A DNA stretch of 64,000 nucleotides. Origin: Trichobilharzia regenti (Eukaryota; Platyhelminthes; Trematoda; Strigeidida; Schistosomatidae). The position numbers and the translations under genes are program-made. Below the pieces are notes generated by a model, which searched no databases, had not been told where the DNA came from, and worked only from the letters and a program-made list of their open reading frames with translations. Shown in pieces: positions 49,301 to 62,105 of this stretch (positions are counted from its first letter, which is position 1; each line of letters begins with the position of its first letter). The DNA lies in assembly GCA_944472135.2 (NCBI GenBank), contig OX235270.1, positions 46,500,352-46,564,351 of the forward strand, given 5' to 3'.

Positions 49301-52300
49301 CCTGTATTCTTCTTTCCATAGTGTTTCTGTCGTGTAGTTTAACCCGTTTTGAAGAGGTTAATAATTTTTGGACTTGATTTTTAAGTAGTTTCACTCGAAC
49401 TTAACCTATTCTGTTGTATTTAATATTGGTCAAGTATCCTAATCCTGTGAATATCTTGTGTCAAGATGAGGGGTAGCTTAAACTGTGTAGTACATATTCA
49501 GTCACATAATTTACTGCGAAATGGGCGTCTTCACCTATATGCTTGAGAATATATATGTATACTACCTGCAGCTGATTTTAATGTTTGTGCAAGTGTGAGA
49601 ACGTGCGACAAAGATTTCTGAACTTGAATTTATGGAAATCAAACTGTTTTTAGTTGAAGTGCTTTATTATCTATTTTCATAAAAATATTAGAAATCCATT
49701 TTGAATGTACTGAAAAAGGAAACTTCATGAGTTGTCTTAATCATGTAAATTGATTGCTGATGTAGAATGCAGACTCACTTAATTTACCTGTAACGTAATT
49801 GATCGATTAAAAAAATGTTTCTCGCAAATGTTTAATTTTCTTAAAGAGTACAAAAAAATGTAACTAGTCATTAATTTGTGGAATTTTAATGCATTTACTC
49901 TGTACGTCAGCTTATTAAATACATTGTTAAAACCAGTCAACTGGTGATTGCGTAGATATTCTTTTTCTTTTGTAAGAAAGATGATAGTTAAAAATAATTT
50001 TGAAAATGGTTTACGAATTTCGCTTTTAGCTAGTGAATTGATTTCTCTTTATGAGAGTAATAAAAAAATGAATGTATAACTCTGAAAGTTGTACTTTTGC
50101 CTTCTCAGCAGCTGTTAAACATAATCGATGTTCATGCACACAACAATATGACAGATTTCCTTTGACCAACAATAACTGAACTCACTACTTGCATGGTTCG
50201 AATTCGAAAAAGGTGGGTAGTTGACAAAATGTATTTACTAGTTCAACTGTAGAATGCTTCCCTCGTGGTCAGGGTTCGATTTCTGACTGACGCACTCGTA
50301 AACCTAGTTTACCTGGTAGTAGTAGGCCGGGTAAGGAGGGATATTTGGATGCAAGGGTAGTTACATCACCCTTTTAAAAACATTACCACTAATTAATTGA
50401 ACTTAAAAACTGAAGCTGTAAACGTTCTGTTCTATTCGGAACTCAGGCAATAAATAAGAATTTTGTATGCCTTTCTGATTTTGTAACTTGACTACGTGAT
50501 GAAAATCGCTTAAGGTCATACGTTTTGAGTGGTGAACACAGATTAGGGAACAAAAATTCATATAAGAGGTTTACGAAGAAGAGAATGCAAAAAATCTCAC
50601 TAGCTTATTAACATCGACTCAAGCCGTGTTGACTACTTGACCATTACATTTTATAGTGTGACTTACACTGACACTACATATAAAATTTCATCTTCTCTAA
50701 ATTTTGTCTCTGTGGTTTTTAAATTTTAACGTCTCTTTCATGCAAATTCCCGATGTAGCATACCATATCTGATAATATAGGTGCTAATCCTTAGCCCTCC
50801 CATCTAGAGAGAACAAAATGATTGAATGCTTCAGTCATTTTATTTGTTGGTTAAGTAGCATCAGCTCCAATGAATTAATGTCTGACGAAATCACTGCATA
50901 GATACAGAACGTTCACTTGACTTTCAATAAATCGTTCCATCTATGAACCAAACGAGATATCTGACTGCCCAATAGTGGTCGAATGTACTACCCAGCCACT
51001 GACTCCATACATTGTTTGACATTCATTTAGGCCTACATGAATTTGGTTGTCACGGAGATAGATTTTTTCACAGACCTAAATCATCTGAAAAATCCATTGG
51101 AGAACGCCCACTGGTGAGTGAAAAATAAGTTTACACTAACACCATTCTGCCTTCATTACAATTTACTAGTGGAAGAAATCGAAAAGAAATTCATCTTAAA
51201 ACTTCTATCGTTACAATTCATGGCTTGATAACAACTTTTACTAAATTTTGAAAAACGCATTTAACAATAGCAATGATTTACATTGAGATGCACCCTTAGT
51301 TTCTAGCAGTCAAGTCTCATTAATAGTTGATTTCATTGCATTGAAAGTTTTCATCTGACTTGATCCCTAATAATCAACTAATTCTGTGTAGTTGGAAATA
51401 AATGTTGTGAGACATTTATGATATGATATCTATTGGCTAACTGAGAGATGATTGTGCATGAACCAATGATTTTGTTTATTTCAAAGTTCATCTAGTATCT
51501 CCACCATACCTTCAATTTAACCTCATAAGTGGTCAGTCGATTCTTCGAGAAATCGAAAATAAACTGCCACCAACGTTAATAAACTACTGCTGAGTGATTG
51601 ACATTTAGCTGTACAAGTTATTCACTTCTTTGTACTGAAGTAGAATCGCCAGTGAAAATATCGGCATACATTGGATTAGGAACCACAGCTTTTTCTTTTC
51701 TTTAAAACGTTTTCCTTAGCATGAATGCTCATCAATGAAATTTCAAGATGGATTCAAGAGATTGATATGCAAAATGACAAAATAAATTCGAGAGAAAGTT
51801 AAACAATGGTACACTTACAGAGTTGAGTCAAATAATTCAGTAGATAATGATTGTTTATTTTCTGGTGAATTAAAAATAACTCCTAGCTGTCTTCATTGAA
51901 ATAAATGACTTACCAAGGATAAATATGTCCCATTCATTTTTTTCAGTTCATCTTTATTCCACTCTCTGCATCTTATTACATTTTTCAGTTTAACAGGTGT
52001 CACTATATTTCCGAAACGTTGGTTTGTTGAGTTTAATAAATTCTGTCTAATGTAAAGGCTTTTGTTTATTAACGCTGTATAGCGGAAAAAATACATTAAA
52101 TTATTTATTGTTAACAAAATATCACCACTGCTTTGAACACTGAGGACTCTGCAGGTGGTTTGAGGTGCTTCTGAGCCTGTGGTAAATGGTAGTTTTAGTG
52201 TATTCACCAGTTGTATATTACACTTTATATCATTGACGGAAGTATTTTCTGTTGTAAATGGCGTTATTGTACTTGCTAACATAGCTTTTTTATAATTTTG

Positions 52301-55300
52301 ATTACTGTTATTCCTTACACTTTCTAATACTGCCCGCCATATTTTTAGATAGAGACTTTCCTGATCGATGGGATCAACAGATATTGTTAAAAATATTTGT
52401 TCAATCATAGGTGATTTCTCAAAGTATGTATTGAGCGAGCTCCTTGTAATTAGTCCAAAACAAAGATCTTTCAAAGGTGTTGTATCAAGATGATTATAGT
52501 AAGCTTGGTTTAAACGACATGTTGTTTTGAGGCTGAAACAGAATAGTTGTCCCAGGTGTCACTGACTTCAGCACATATAGTATGATAATAAGAGACATCT
52601 GAAGGAAATTTAGATCTCCCAGTGTTTGAATAGTCCCCAGCAGTATAAACACAATAAATGTTTGTGTTATTAACAATTTTAAATGGGAAGTGTTTGAAGT
52701 GTATGCGCAGATTTGCGTTATCATAGTCGGAATCTTCTATTTTTTTCTTCTGAACAATAATTGGTAAGGGTTTGATCAGCTGCCAAACTTTAATTGTCCC
52801 ATCAACTGTTACAGTGTACAGTCTTCCAGATTTTGGATTTGATTTAATTGAGGAAAGTGGTGAACTGCTGCTGAAATCTGGTGGGTTATCTAAGTAGTAA
52901 ATCCAATAATATAATTGAATATTACTATTAATTTTCTTATACAGAACATGATCTATTTCATCTGTAATACTATCGCAGTTTGTATAACTTTCCGTATGAT
53001 TATTTTTCTCATCTGAACATAGCTCATAGTCGCTACTTAGCTGGTGAATTAAGTTTACTAATGAAAAAAAACTACCCACAAAAACGAAGACTTACAAGTG
53101 TTGGTTTGAAGGGAATTCATTGATATCAAGTCTGATCACTAACTGACTCCAGTTAGAGGTATTGAAAACCAAGAGTGATGGACAGATGTTTCATCCTATT
53201 TTGGGGCTCCTCATCAGTACGCACGAACGGTCTCACCGGGGGTTGAACCCAGCACATTCAGGATGCAAGGTGAGACCCACTGGTGATTCAGCCACTGGGA
53301 TGGAATCCATTGCCTCGTCAACTCTGATTTCTACCATTTCGCGATACATAGCGTTACTTCGCCAGCTAATGTCATCAGTGACTATCAGTAAACTGATTCC
53401 TATTGATAAAAAAAGTTCTGCGCAGAAAAAGAGAAGCCGTGAAATAAAATCAATGTAGTTAATTCTGCTCCAGTGTTTGTCTTTTACTCCCCTTGAAAAC
53501 ATTAATATATGACCAAACTGATCATAAGATAAATAATGATGTGACTTTACTTATAGTATTTATTAGTAATGAGTAGTATAGTTTGAAGATACTGATTTTA
53601 TTTTTGATGAACAGCTTTACGTGCAGTGATGTCTAACTGAGAAATCTTGTCACACAAAACCCAATATAAATTAGTCTTGTTGGGTATGATTTTCAATCTT
53701 TAAGTGTCCATAATGAACAGTCATCAGTAAATAACAGGAAGTACTGTGCACTTCTTATCGGTCGGTACACATTCAGTTTTCTCCAAAATATCATTTGGGA
53801 TTTCGTCGGTTCTGCAATAATCTCTCCTACTTGTAAATCCTGAATGAGAATAGTTGCTATTTATTTATTTTCTGAATTTTTTCGAATGACAATTACCATT
53901 TTATTTGATAAAGAGTAACTAGTTCATCAACTCGTATGTTCTCTGTAATAATTGCTCTTGCAAGCGCTTATGAAAATGTGCTTCAGTAATATCCAATTTA
54001 GCTTACATTTGGCTATTACTCTTGTACTACAAATTAGGAATTAGTTTACCGGAGTCAGAGATGAAACAGCTACTAATTCGTCGCACAAAAGACATCCAAT
54101 TTAGATTCAATAACCAATTCTACCGACCAGTTGACGGGGTCGCCATGGGTTCACCTCTAGGACCCATTCTAGCAGACATCTTCATGGGCTATCTCGAACA
54201 GACGCGACTGAGTGACGCTATCAATGAAACAACATACTACCGTCGATAGGTCGATGATACTTTTGTTGTTTTTAACGACATAAGTCAGGCATCCGTATTA
54301 TTTGACCGCCTAAATGAGGTCCACCCAAACAATAAATTCACCATGGAATATGAACACAACGATGAGTTCAATTTCCTGGAACTAAATGTAAAAAGAAGAA
54401 ACGATTGAACGGTCGAAAAGTCCATCTACAGAAAAGAAACCTGGATTGAACAATACCTTCACTACTACAGCTTCTGCCCTATGAGCTATAGGCGGGGATT
54501 AGTGAGGACACTATACGACAGGACCAGGAAGTTATTTCACCTAACAAGGTAGGAGAAGAATTAAGCTTTGTTGAAAAATGCCTTAAAGAAGACGGGTATC
54601 CAAAAGGATTTATCCTAAAGTACAGCAAAGAAAGAGATGAGAAGGAGAAGTATCCAACAGTTGAAAAGAAGCAAGTGTTCATTTGCCTCCCACACAAAGG
54701 AGAAACAGTATCGCAAAAGATTGAAAAGAGGATGAAAGGAGTAATAAAGAGATTCTTCCCTGCAGCCAAGCTGGTGACACCATACAGCACTACATGCTCT
54801 ATAAGCCAATCAAAACTGGATAAGTACCCTGTTGATTTTACCTCCAACTGCATTTATAAATTTACATTGGAAGGACAGAAAGAAGGGCTTCTATCCGGTT
54901 TTCAGAGCATATTCCGAGAAACTTATGCTTAAAAGGAAGCAGATATTTACAAGGTGGAATTACCAGACACCTTGTGGATACGGGTTATTTTGTCGAGATT
55001 TCCAAATCCTTCAAAATAATAAACATACAAAGGACCGCGAATCTACAAAGATTTGCTGAGGAAATTGCAATCAAACGTCACAGACCACACTTACGCATAC
55101 AGAAAGAGAGCGTGGTCAATCCCTCACTCCTTTGGAAACCACATCGCTTTCATTACACTGATTAGTCATACACACTAGTGAGCTCAACTCACTAAGCAAG
55201 TTTTCAAATTGATGAACTTTGACCTTCTTGAGTTGACATGTTGACACCGTTTATTAAATTTTTCTGTTTTCTGTCTACTCTCAACCCCCACTTTTTTTCT

Positions 55301-58300
55301 TTTTTCATAGTTTGACAGTATATAAATTGATGGTGATTTAGATTATAATACTTACATTCCAGATGCATTCACCTTATAATGTCTTCCCTATTACCTTTCA
55401 AACCATGAAGTATGAAATGTTATTATTTATAACCATTGTAATTTCAGGTAGTTTGCAGGTGATGAGAACCTATGAAAAAGAATGATATCATTTTATACTG
55501 CAAATCTAGTCGTTCTTTCTCTATCAAAATTAGTTTTATGTTGAGTGAATTTCTTCAATTGTGCTGTGATACCTGCTAGCCATCACCTGGTAAAAGAAAG
55601 TCACAGTTGTCTTCATTTCATCCGAGATGCTTGTGAAATGTGCTGAGTATTCAGTATTAAGAGTATATTTGGAAGTTAGAATACTTTCATTGCGCCAACA
55701 CGAACAGGGTATGTGCAAGTGAATGACCTAAGTCGACAGGTGTATGACTTACAGTCATTTAGAAATAGATGATTGTATTTTCATCCTCAATAATTGATTG
55801 TCTAGTATTTCATTCATGTAACCCTTAAAGTGGGATAACTAATCATATCTTTGGATAGTGTTATTAGAAGACGTCTTCTAAGAATAAGTAAGAATAGAAC
55901 TTGTGCACTGTGGTAGAGTATAATTCCATTGTGGGTAAAATTTATTTTAATAAATTCTCACAGTGTTGTACAGTAATATTTACTGATGATGTTTCGAGCA
56001 TGATTTATTGCTCATAATCATATTTAGTTACTCACACAACTTGCCAACTTCATTCATGTGATCCCACTATTTCTCATCTCCTGATTTGATTGGTAATAAT
56101 ATTTCCCATATTTCTGGTATGACTGATGAGTCATCCCTATTGAACGTGTTGGGTGTAGACTCGATGAACAAGGATTCAGTAATCAACCTGTCTCCACCTA
56201 TCTAGATTACTTTTTAGAATTTTAACCCTCTCCCACCCTACTGTATGGTTGTGTGTTAATGAATGCAGTGCAATTACTGAGCTGTTAAGTTACTTATCTT
56301 CTCGGGGTCAACCATTCTAACCGTAGCTAAATTCTAATGTTCTGACAAACTGACTACCCGATCTACTAGTTTGACCTATGTAGTTGACCTCACAGTCATT
56401 GCAAGGTATTTTGTGAATTATATTATTTTGTCTAATTGGGTCAACAGGGTCCTTTAACCTACAGAGCTTGTCCCTGAGTGAGTTTGTAGGTTTAAATGTC
56501 ACTCTAATTCCTGCTTTATTAGGAATTCTACTTAAGGTCTCAGATGTCCCCTCCTTATATGATAAAACTGAAGATGTCTTATTTTCTCTCTTATTTATGT
56601 TATCATCATTAGTTTCACCACTATTTTATCTTGCTTTTGACTTTTTCTGATCTTCCTAATGAATTTCAAAGGATGGTTATTTATTTGACACCAACGCTTC
56701 TTCTATGTGTTTTATTTCATCATTTTGGTCTTTCTATGTACTATTTTGATGTGGTTTTGTTCTCTGAGCTGGATGGTTAATTTGCGAAGCTTCCATCACC
56801 CTACTGGGTGACATCTTCAGCGCATACTTCAATTTGAAGTATGTACTAGTTAGTGCTACTGCTCAGACTGTTAAGCACTTAACTAAGTCTGCCGTAGCAG
56901 TTAACGGATGAGATGAATTAAAGTCTAGATATCTATTAGAATGCGCTGATTTATATAAACGCTAGTGTGCATTTAATCTTCTGTTCGTTTTATTTTACAA
57001 CATAGTTAATTCTTCTTGTTCATTTTCCGATTCAAATGTGAATTTTATTCCTTTTATTAGTGAGTTTGTATGTGTAAAGAAGCTAGAGATATGTTCTGTT
57101 TTTAACACTGGAAGTGTCATCCACACATCTCTAATGGAATTATACTGCGTAATATTTCTTTGTAGCGCTGTTAGGTAAGTATTTACTAGTGGATATTTCT
57201 TTTAACCTTTTCCAGTCAGTCTGTGACTTGTTAAAACACTTCGTTGCCACTCAAATAAGTGTGTTCATCATGTAATTGAATAGTGATGCATGTTTACTTC
57301 CCGATTATTTCAAGTCTGATTTAATTCCTAATTTTCTTCTTCAGGATAAAATTATTTTTACTGGTTGTATACAGATGTAAATATGCTGAACACAACTGAT
57401 GTATTTTATGGTTTCTCACTTTTATTTCCTTCTAAACCAGACGAAAAATAAATCAAACGCAATTTTCATTTCACAGTGTTTGAAAACACACTGAAAAGCC
57501 ATAAACAATCTGTGATGAATGATCACCATAACATTCCATTTTTCTCGGAGGTGCAACACGAGGACTTACAACAGTTGGATTTTTCTCGATAATTTAAAGC
57601 CATAAGCGTCAGTAATAAATTGTTGCTCATTTCGTACGACAGACGGTAAAATGGGGGTGATTATTTTATGTTGTATTTTTGTAATCACTTACAAAAACTC
57701 AGACAAGTCCATTTCTACTGACTGTAGGCCTTTATAAATAATATTTCTTTCCTTTTCTAAATTTCTGCTAGATTTAACGAAAGTCTTATGTAGAGTATAA
57801 TAAAAAGCATGACTAGTAAATTGGCTGCATTCACTGGTCAAACCATTTTCCGCCTTTTTCCTACTTCACGACAACTCTATTCAGCAAGTCTTGTATGAGA
57901 AAATAGAGAGAATTTATGGGAATAATATGTTCTCAAAATAATTTACCGACCGATGTGTTTCAACTGCCTGAATTTCTGCCACGTAACATCATCCAGAAGT
58001 TAAAATGATGTCAGAAGCGTCAAAGCATAATTTACCGCACACCCATACCCTTCTATCCCTACCTACGATCGATACAAGTATACTAAAAACATTGTGCAGG
58101 TATTTTGTCTAATAAAACCATGTGGATTAGAAGACCGCCTAAATTTCAGGTCGCAGTAAAGTTAAATTAATCCCACTGTCTAGTGGAATTTCAATAATCA
58201 GTAGAATGAAGTTATTAAAACATCCCTAGAATGTAGTTGACTAATAATATGATTGAAAGGAATTGATCATCAGGCGAAAACCAATCTGGCCATCTTTAGA

Positions 58301-61300
58301 ACTGACAATAATGCATCTAGAAACTTGTGATTTTTCCAAAAGTTGTAAAATACAATGTTCGTTCTTGAAACCGAAAGATGGTTATCTAGTATAAATTATT
58401 AAGTTATTAAAAAAGAAACAAAACGTGTGTGACGCCACTAAGGCGATGTTGACTGATAATCCAGTCACTATGGATATATATTTGAAGTCAACATCTTTAA
58501 GTTATCAGGAGCTCAGAACAATAATATTCCGCTGTGTATCATTTGTTATTTATTGAAATGGAGTTGAAGTATTCATAATATGTATTGTGATAAGCTATTT
58601 CTATTGGATAACAAATAACCATGGTTAGTCTGGAATTTTCTCGAGTTCATTCAATATCTCGTTGTTTTTTCGCCTTTCAGTGGATATAATTTGATAAATA
58701 AACGTAAACTTCCAGACGAAGTTCAATTTTATACAGTTTCTTTGCTGATTTATTTACTGCTGATACATAAGTTATGGTTATATATATATATATATATGAT
58801 CACGCTCCACACAGTGAAAAACTTATTACTTACCTAAAGTTTTAGTGGATAAATGTGTTGATATTTTACTCAGTATCTTGCCCTCTTGAGGGCAAAGTAT
58901 CGCTAATGAACCGTTTGATGTCCCAACTAAAAACAGCAAGATGACTTGAGGCTGTAAGTCGTTCGAGTCTTTGTTTTCTAAAATTGTCTTACAGTAGTCT
59001 GGACAATGTACTGGATAAAGTAGTAGTGGACCAGAATAAAATGCACCGTCTTCGGCTGACTTCCAGACATAAAGTAAACTACACGGTCGACTGCATGTAG
59101 AAAATACTGCAATAGTTCCATTCTGTAAATGCAGGTAAGATATTATCATTCAGAATTAGTTATCCCACTGTTGGAAATATTCAACTTATCCATTACGCAA
59201 CCCATATCTATAATGAGATGGTTAATGCTTTAGTTTTGGACAGATTAGTAATTAACAAACACACTAGCTGTCGAGTAATATAATTTTATATGAATTACAA
59301 TAGAGGGGTCATTGACTAGTGTAATATGCACTGATTTTTGTCCATAACATCTTAGTTAATCACTTTTATTTCGAAGTTTGATTACTAATATTACGAAAGA
59401 AAGTGCATAAAGTAGTTCTTACTGTAGCCTTAAATGCATCTAGTCAGCTATTACAAAGTCATAGGAGTTAAAAATAACGGAGATGTATGAAGGGAAATTA
59501 CCCAGTGTCATGACACAACAAAGTCCAAGAATTTTAATTTAATTAGTTATGTGAAAGAAATCTAATGGCCATCATCAACCAAAATTACTAAAAAATGATT
59601 TATACATAACCGGTTAAAATTAGGTCAGAAGGCCTAGGACTTAAGATATATTTATATATTTATTTATATTCTGAAATACTACGAACGTACTTCATATGGA
59701 ACTTAGATAAACATATGCTGGCCAGTAACTTTTTTCAAAATAACACTGAGAAAAAGACAGAATTTAAGAGATAAATTCATCTGATGGATAATATTTATTC
59801 GATGTGCGTATGGAAGAAAATCTCCATTTAGACTTTTACAAGACAAAAGGATTAAGTGAAGAAATATTTAGTATAATACGAAAATTCACCAATCTAACGG
59901 TGATAAGCCTGTTAAAAATGATCTGTCAGTATCAACATGTCTGATACCTCTGAAATTCGCAGTTATATGAGGTGCCCAAAGCTCAAAGATACGGCACAAT
60001 TGCGAGTGAAAATCAGTACAAAACCTAATTGCAAGATTTGTCTTCGATTGACTGCTAACCTCTGACTTCACAGCACAACATTCTAGAATAGTATGTAGAA
60101 AGTTTTCAGTGTCCTCATTGTCCACTTGCACTTTAAGTGAACAAGACTTTCAGGTGGTATTTATCTCACAGATAATGTGTTTTATTGTGTGATTCTAACA
60201 TATACTGAATAAGAAGATTCATGCATGTAGAATAAAGTAAGGCTTAGTATATGCAGTTTTTACTTCTAAGACTGCTTTCATCCATCAGTTGGGACCTTAG
60301 AGACAAGTTTAAGTAATTTTTTTGTTTGCTTTGTTGAGGTTAATTGCTTATTTACACTATATCAGCATATAGTGAAAGGTATAGTCTTAAGAGAGAAATA
60401 GGCAAATTTTATGTTTCGTGAAGTATGGATATATTTGATTCCCTTCTAGCGTACTGCTTAATGAAATGTTCCGGTAAGACTGCACTCATTAAGACATCAG
60501 ATGGTGTCCACTTGATAGTCATCACACTAAGAGAAAAAAGTTGTCAGTCTTTTTCTTATCAGTACACCGTTGTATATGGTACCTTTGTTTTATTTTTAAG
60601 TGATTAAATAGTTTTTTTTTGTAGACCATAAGAAAAAATTTAGAAATAAAAAAACCTACACTTTGCAAGACGAATAATTTTTCCAGCATCCAATGCCATA
60701 CAGCATCTTCCGCTGAGTCTTCACATATGGCTGTTGTTATGATAGATCCAGTTGGTATAGAGATTAAATGTATGCTTCCTGGCTTTCCATCACACACAAC
60801 AACTGCTATGTTAATTGAATCAGCTTTTTCAACTTGATTGCAATCATTCGGCTGTTGCAATTCTAAATCATCTACATTGTATACTTCATCCAGCTGAACA
60901 AATGAAATATGTCTAACTGTTTGCGGAAACTCTGCTAATGGTGAGGATGGCTGATTGACGTAAAGAAAATGGAAAAGGACAAAGTAATTTTGAATACTGT
61001 GATTTTAAATGTGAGCTAAATGAACGCGAACTCAAATATATGAAGCACTGCAAGTGCTTAAGGAACAAAATTATTTTAATGTGGCGCAAATCACCATATA
61101 GGCATTTTGAAGGCCAAAGTACTCAGAGAAGAAACACTTACTGTTCAATTAGGTCCTCGTCTATGACTCTATTCTAATATAAATAGCAACTTTGATAAAA
61201 TACGGAGGTATCAGACACTTATTCCCATTTATGGATTTGAATAAAGCAAAAACAACGGTTTGTGATACCAGTGGTGTTTCATCAGCTGCGCACAGCCTAA

Positions 61301-62054
61301 GAAACCTAGTTTGCGTTAATGCATAGTGCAGTTTTAAAGTACTTGAAAGTGTGATATAATTTTAGTTGACAAGAGACTTCATATATAATAATTAGTGCTC
61401 ATAAATTACATTTATATAACTTGTACATAGTAGGTGTAAGTTTAAACAATAGAAAACCCAAAATAAATAATAATTAATATTTGGATACACTAGGAAAGTA
61501 GTTGCACAATAAAGACAAGCGGTGGATGAGATGATGTGTAACTAATAAGTTGCATAACAATGTCTTGGTTGCAACTCAAATTAAGAAAATATAAAAGATA
61601 GGCAAAACTGCATTATAGCAAAGTGGAAGGTGTTGAAGGCAAAGATTACGTATCAAATAGAAAGCAGTATAAAGACATCGAGTTATTAGGTCAAAGAAAG
61701 TTTGATAACTGATTCTTTCTTAACACATAAATCGGGTTTTAAACGCTTGATAGTGGCTTCCTGGGGAAAACCTGAAAAGAACCGATAATCTTAAAAGATT
61801 TCAGATTGTACACCTTATGATCCATATCAATGAGATGTCTGGCGATGGCAATGCTGGAACAGTTTGTTCCCTTGAAGGCTTTTTGGTATATGTTCAAAGA
61901 ATCTAAAGCGTCTCCTTCTCTCTTTTATTCCTATCTAAGTGCTGCTGCTGATACATTTAAAAATATATAAACAGTTAAAGCTAATGTAACAGCAGGAGGC
62001 AAGACATGGAAGCAAAGGTCTATTCTCCATTGATCGAACCTCTCTCTTTCTCTC

Positions 62055-62105
<51 letters not shown>

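Noticed and set aside
61270..61300. CTGATGA followed by AACACCAC on the minus strand, a possible hammerhead
   Set aside because: No GAAA partner follows at the right distance and no stem II can be drawn.
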